A stretch of DNA of 64,000 bases from Cornus controversa (Eukaryota > Streptophyta > Magnoliopsida > Cornales > Cornaceae). The notes beneath the pieces are model-generated. The model worked only from the letters and a program-made list of their open reading frames with translations, did not search any database and was not told the DNA's origin. This document shows positions 58,577 to 64,000 of the stretch, in pieces; the stretch's first letter is position 1; every line of letters starts with the position of its first letter. The stretch is from contig CM048849.1 in the NCBI GenBank assembly GCA_026545225.1, positions 55,509,836 through 55,573,835 of the forward strand, written 5' to 3'. A program made the position numbers and the translations under genes.

Positions 58577-61038
58577 CTAGGGTATTGCCCGTGCCTACGG
58601 CACTATAAAATAAAAAATTATTGAACAAAATATTATTTGCATTAAATACTATTCTATATTCTTTAAGAGTTTTTCAAATTTTCAGTGGCGACATTTATTA
58701 AAAAAAATTATATCTATATATATCTCTATGAAATTTTTATATAAAAAAAATTCAGTTTCTACAACCTCCCCATCTTTAAAAAAATTCAAAATTCGTGTAC
58801 TCTATTGTTAACTGGACTGAAAAATTGATTACTCACTCTAGATTGAAACCCTACATTTTTTTTTCAATAAAAGTGTTTTTCGTGGTCAAATCATAAAAAA
58901 GAACAACTATCTATTTTTCTACATTCAGTTGTATGTATGAGATCCCTTCACCATGTGCATCGTGCAAAAATCACATCATTTGAATTTTTCCTAATTACAT
59001 TCCACTTATTTCTTCTCTCTCTATGGATGCACTCTCTCATTCTTTATTATTATTATTATTTTCTTCACTCCCTCTACAACCAATGCACCATCATTATGTC
59101 ACTTCTTTTCTTTTTTCTTCTCAATCTATATAACATATTCTTAATTTATTATTTTCTCACTCACTTTTCCAATCTTTTTTTTTTCTCTCCTCTCTCTCTC
59201 CCACTCATTCTTGAAGCTCCAACCAAGAGACCAATTACACATATCTCTCTCTCCAATATTTCTTTCTAATCTTTTAATCTCTCTTTCTTTTTTCATTTTC
59301 TCTCTCTCTTTGTCCCCTTTCTCTCTCTATTGGGATCTCTTTTTTTTTCTTTCACTCTCTTTTAATTTTCTTTTAACTATTCTTTTAAAAATATATGCAT
59401 ATACTGATATATTGTTGATGGATAGTGATGTTGGCCCAGATCAAAAGATATTGTCTTAGATACCCAAATAAAATAATTAGTATAGAATATAAATATTGTT
59501 TTATATACCAATATGAAAAAGATATCCACATGCTCCAACCAAAATATTATATACATGAACACAAATCTGGGACACAAATGAGTGGAAACAATAGAAAAAG
59601 AAAGTAGAACACCACATGCCCACTTCCCACCGTGACCACTCACACCCATCACACTTGCCGGCCAAGTGACACCTCATCATCACCAACACCTCATCCCCAC
59701 TGCAGCCGGCTAGCAAACCAAACAGACCCAGCTACAATTACATCTCAAGTCCAAACTTGAATCAGCAGTAGTAGTAGGAAGCACCCATAAAAAGGAGGAT
59801 TACAACTATACTGAATCTCTCTGTTTTGTAGGCACTGTGTCATTCTTATAAAAGTTATCAAAATTCAATTAAAGTTTTTGTTGATAAAGAAAGTGTCTAA
59901 TGAAAATAAAACTAATCAACAACAGTGTATATTTTATGTTTTAGCTTTGCATTTTCTTTTACAGAAACCATAATACACTAATGAAATATGTCGTTCCATC
60001 ACTCTCACCTGTAAAGAAAAAATTCATTCACATTTGTATGGGACTCGGTACAGGAGCTTCGGTAGCCGCGATGCTCCGGACGGCGGATACGGCCATCACC
60101 ACTACAGGCATCTAGAGAGAAACTATATACCTTTTTTTTTTGCTAAGCCAGAACAATTACATACCCAATTCTAAACACATGAAGATATTGAGAAAATATC
60201 CAAATTCGGGCAAAGACTCCGACAAATTTTCAACAATTAAGAATAGGTGAACAATATATAGACACACACGAAATTAGAGATACAGATTACCTGTCCAAAA
60301 TCTATGAAATTTCTACGACAATATAGGCTCTTATTCTTCAACTTCATGTCGACCCATCTCTGTTACAAAAACCCCCTGAAGAAACACCACATGGTGAAGT
60401 AGCTGTGGGTGGTCGGCGAAGATGACCGAAGTTGGTGGTGGTGGAAACAGTGGCAGTGGGCTTCGGTTGGTGGATTGGTTGGTGGTGATTCATAGGCCAA
60501 CAAAACAACCAACCAAACCAAAGAGAAGAAAGACCCCAAGCAAAATAATGAAATGAATAGAGAGAGAGATTGGATACCTTTATATATACATATACATAAA
60601 TGGCTATGATGCTTTGGTTGGCCAGTGGGAGCCTTCGATTTCTAGGAAAGAGCAATTGGTCACCCCACCTATCTCTATATATCATTTATGCACCGATGGT
60701 GAGAATATTGCCCAGTTGGGTCTTTTGTTGCTTCAACGGTGGCTTGCTTCAGTGGTGGAAGAAGTGAGTCTGAAATGAGAGGAGAGAGAAAAGAAATAAA
60801 ATAAATAAATGGGTGGGAGAGTGATATAGAGATAGAGTGAGAGTAGGTGAAGTTTTAAATTTGAATTTAGGTGGGAGTGAATCCTGACCGTTGATTGAAG
60901 ATAGGAAGAGTAATTTTAGATCGTAGATAGGCATAGATATTTTAAATCGTTAGATGACTTTTTTAAGTATTTCTGACCGTTAGATGGTAAAATTTTTTTG
61001 GAGGGAAATTCAAATTCTAAGCTCAAATGTAATATAGA
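58577..61038 (-). mobile_element. Non-autonomous Helitron
   Basis: On the minus strand it starts with TC (TCTATATTACATTTGAGC, from 61038) and ends with CTAG at 58577-58580. Ten bases before the end is a perfect hairpin GTGCC-GTA-GGCAC (58591-58603), the standard 3' signal of Helitrons. The flanking host bases are A at the 5' side and T at the 3' side, as expected for insertion between A and T. The 2,462-bp interior has no Rep/helicase. It contains a pyrimidine-rich stretch (58.97-59.37 kb) and a distinctly GC-rich patch (60045-60115) that could be captured host sequence. An open frame at 60344-60685 has no domain I recognise. Confidence 0.75.
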
Positions 61039-61938
61039 TATATATATCTCTCAACCCTAGGGGAAAATTTACAGCATGGCAGATCTGTCGTGAACTACAA
61101 TCTGCATTCAATTCTATGCTCCTATATACTGTATTAAGCTGGAGGCTTTACCAGTGTCACTTGTGACGTGTCAAGCTTTTCTTTGCTTTTTTCTCTTTTT
61201 AAGTTTTAAAAAAAAAATTTACTTTAATGCTAAAGGGTCCGGACTGACTGTGAAAATAAAGGCATAAAGTGGGGAAGGGATTCACAATTAAAAAAGTTGA
61301 TGGTTGCAGCTTCCAGATGCCACGTCTTATTACTCCTTTTATTTAAAGCCCTCCATCTGCCCGTTTCTTCTCTGCTTTAATGATTGCATACACCGTTTCA
61401 GTATATATATTCTGGTAAATAAAATAAAATCAGTATATTTATGTGGCTTATTAACAATTTTTTTTTTAAAAAAAAATACTCTTCTAATAACTTAATACAC
61501 CAAAGCTATGAATTGTTTTGGCGCCACAAGAAGGGAAGTATTATTTATTTGTTTATTTATTTTGAAAATGGAAAAACCCTAATTATAAATTGTGGTTCTA
61601 CACTAGTAGTACAAAAACTTGTCATTAAACAGTACCTAAGAGTTATCTTGAATCATGCAATAACATTAGAACTAGAGAAAAATGTCAGAACTCAGTAAAA
61701 CTCTTCGACTAAAAAAATGTTGGCAGCAACATAGCCAAAATAATCTGATGCAGAAGTCACCGTTTTGTATAACCGAGGCAAGTGTTTGGTGACCAGCTTT
61801 TAAAGCTCTGTCGTCCTGTCATGGAATATGTAATAAATGCTAAGCAAATACGTGGCACAGTTGTCATTGTCACAAGACCATGAAATTGAGAACTTAAATG
61901 AATATAAGTGGTGAGCACCATATTTAGTCGGTCCCAAG

Positions 61939-62383
61939 GAGGTGTGTACAAAAAATCGTTGGAATCGGAATTGAGGAGAACCGTATCGGAATCGTATCGA
62001 TCCGTGATTACGGTTTCGGTTCTGGTTCCTAAAATTAGGACCCGTTACCAACGGTTCCGGTTCTGATTCCGGGACCAATAGAACCGTATCGAAACCGGAA
62101 CCGTTGGGGGTAACGGTTTCTTGGAATCGAACCGGAACCGGAACCGTTTTATATTAAATATGTGTCTATATATATATATAATATAATAAATATATATATA
62201 ATATATATATATACACACATGACATATAATAACTATATATAATATATGATAATATAATTATTATATATAATATATATACATTATATATAATTATTATATG
62301 TAATGTATATATATCTATAATATAATATAATAATTATATATATAGGGTGCCATTTTTAGATTGTAGGTCTCACATTTATTTAA

Positions 62384-62424
<41 letters not shown>

Positions 62425-62621
62425 TATTTTCAAGCTTCATAAAATAAAAAAAAATCCTAAGGAACCGCGGTTCGGAACCGGAACCGTACTGAGAACCGCG
62501 GTTCGGTTCCTCACGGTTCCAACCCTTAACGGTTCCGGTTCCGAAAATCAGGAACCGTTGGTAACGGTTCCGGTTCCGGTTCCACCAAGAACCGTGAGGA
62601 ACCGTACCGTGTGCACCCCTA
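61939..62621. mobile_element. hAT-type MITE with GGTTCC/GGAACC arrays
   Basis: The ends GAGGTGTGTAC and, inverted, TAGGGGTGCACACGG are hAT-like and flanked by the 8-bp duplication GTCCCAAG (61931-61938 and 62622-62629). Both subterminal regions are packed with GGTTCCGG and CCGGAACC words in inverted arrangement (61950-62150 and 62458-62600), around a very AT-rich centre with a (TA)n run (62384-62420). Open frames here are low-complexity by-products of the arrays, not genes. Confidence 0.85.
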
Positions 62622-62701
62622 GTCCCAAGTAGCATTTTATTTATGCCAAATTACACTAATCTTTTCTTACTATTTACTTTAAAAGAGTATCTTTCTTCTA
62701 A

Positions 62702-64000
62702 TTTTTTTTTTGGCAAAGCAAATATAAACAACTAGGAAATAAAACAAGAGTCAATGAAGAGAGAAACCCTCACATAGGAGGGAAGAGAAGGGCCCAGATC
62801 AAAAGATGGGTCTGAACACTCGCTTCTACAAGCGATTCTACTAGCATCATGAGCTGTTCTATTTTGCTGATCTTGGTATCCAATGGCGAGAAAACTCAGA
62901 TTCAAGTAAGAAAAGATTCTGTATATCAATAATGACCGGCACTATAGACTCTTCAGTGAGCTTGAGGTTCATAAGGGTTGACAGTCGCCTTCAAAAATTA
63001 CTTTGGATAATCCCCAATGAAGGCAGAGTTGGATGGATTATCGGAGAGTGAAAGCCTCTGCTGTATTTGCTGAAGCAACATTATGGAAAACTAGGCCCAT
63101 TGATTTGAGGAGATGGCCATTGTGGTTTCTCAGAATGATGCCTCCCCCAGCCCGACGTGAAGAAATATCAAATGAAGCATCAAAATTCAGCTTGAGTGTG
63201 TCAACTGGAAGAGGAACCCAAACAGGAGAGGGGGGTTGATGAGACGGTTTATGAATAAGCAATCTGTCATCTTGCTTTTGGAGATCAGAGAATTCATGAA
63301 AACTTTGCAAAGTTTTACTGACAATTTTATGAGGCTCCTCTAAAATGTTATTAAATTCCCTGTTATTTCGATGTTTCCATAGGTGCCAGTAAATAAAAAG
63401 AGCCATGCCAGCGCATTCAGTATAACAAGAGCGTCGTTTCCATTCAAGAGATAAATCAATCCATCTTTGTTGCCAAAGCATTCAGTATAGCAATGCATTC
63501 CATAGAAGAAAAAGGTATGGTGATAGAGGATCGTCTTGTCTTAGACCCCTTTGAGGTTGAAAAAGTTCTCCACTTTCGCCATTTATGACGAGGGAATAAG
63601 AGACGGTAGAAATGCATTCCATTATGATTCTAACGAATTGATCAGCGAATCCCAAACAATTAAGCAAGTTGCTCAAAAATGACCATTCGACTCTATCAAA
63701 AGCTTTTGACATGTCTAATTTGAGAGCAAGATATCGTGCTTTCCTTTTCTTTGTTTTCAAGGCAAGAAGGAGTTCATGGGCTAGCATAGCATTATCATGG
63801 ATGAGTCTTCCCGGGACAAAAGCCGTTTGGTTTTCACTGATGATTGATGGCAGAATTTTTTTGAATCTGTTCGCGAGAACTTTGGAAAAGATCTTATAGG
63901 CGACATTGCAAAGTGCAATGGGACAAAATTGGGAGATTTTGGTTGGGCTTCTTTGCTTTGGGATGAGAACAAGATTTGTGGAAATGAGAGTTTTGAGGAT
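62702..64000 (-). pseudogene. L1-type LINE, decayed and internally deleted, cut by the window edge
   Basis: The minus strand reads in order: reverse transcriptase palm/fingers (SQFCPIALCNVAYKIFSKVL, AFVPGRLIHDNAML, LKLDMSKAFDRVEW, then GLRQDDPLSPYLF where the family has RQGDP), a stop at 63482, then a cysteine/tryptophan-rich linker (WHLWKHRNNREFN) and an RNase H domain (LKLNFDASFD, GGGIILRNHNG, TAEAFTLR) ending at 63038. The rest of the RNase H (QNRTAHDASRIA) lies in another frame (to ~62732). The YADD part of the reverse transcriptase is missing between LFLLW and WQQRW, so it is inactive. The 3' end is marked by a T run on + (62702-62710). The 5' part is beyond the right edge. Confidence 0.85.

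Noticed and set aside
62315..62635. Open frame through the GGTTCC arrays
   Set aside because: It is low-complexity Arg/Asn repeats plus a translated TA run inside a hAT MITE.

Overview
This window is nuclear DNA of a flowering plant, almost certainly a eudicot. Genes are sparse and intron-bearing. The intergenic DNA is very AT-rich with many (TA)n, (GA)n and (TC)n tracts. It carries typical plant mobile elements (Au-type SINEs, a Cassandra 5S-carrying TRIM, a Helitron, hAT, Mutator-like and Tourist-like MITEs, LINE and Ty3/gypsy remnants) plus a chloroplast ycf2 fragment. I cannot name the species.

Layout. (1) 660-5567 (-): four exons of an alpha-N-terminal protein methyltransferase (NTM1-like); the gene runs off the left edge, and one long intron holds a SINE. 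(2) 7412-7915: decayed Cassandra TRIM. (3) 9455-9903 (+): type-1 non-specific lipid transfer protein, two exons. (4) 10848-11216 (-): single-exon SAUR-like auxin-responsive gene. (5) 12-19 kb: gene-free, with a hAT MITE, a T-rich degenerate tandem tract, a ~145-bp minisatellite and palindromic elements. (6) 19959-22489 (-): three-exon group IIe WRKY gene (WRKY14/35-like). (7) 23-36 kb: gene-free, with a nested foldback element (24.2-25.6 kb), a local duplication (27.2/27.7 kb) and a cluster of Mutator-like MITEs (34.3-35.3 kb). (8) 36.4-54.55 kb: two tandem ~9-kb units, each ending in an ALOG/LSH gene on the minus strand (36529-37065 and 45936-46493). Unit 1 also carries a PDS5-like pseudogene beside a Ty3/gypsy integrase remnant. 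(9) 54.5-64 kb: ycf2 plastid insert, Tourist-like MITE, ~2.46-kb Helitron, ~0.68-kb hAT MITE full of GGTTCC motifs, and a LINE cut off by the right edge.

The genes do not form a pathway. They are independent loci for protein N-terminal methylation, lipid transfer or defence, auxin response, WRKY transcription control, and ALOG meristem/boundary regulation. I found no unknown multi-gene system. The best candidates for follow-up are the ALOG tandem duplication with a 3-residue loss in one copy, the MITE whose empty site lies ~600 bp away, the Helitron with a GC-rich insert, and the 5S-bearing TRIM. Introns and joins were found by eye from GT/AG sites and family resemblance, without any database search.
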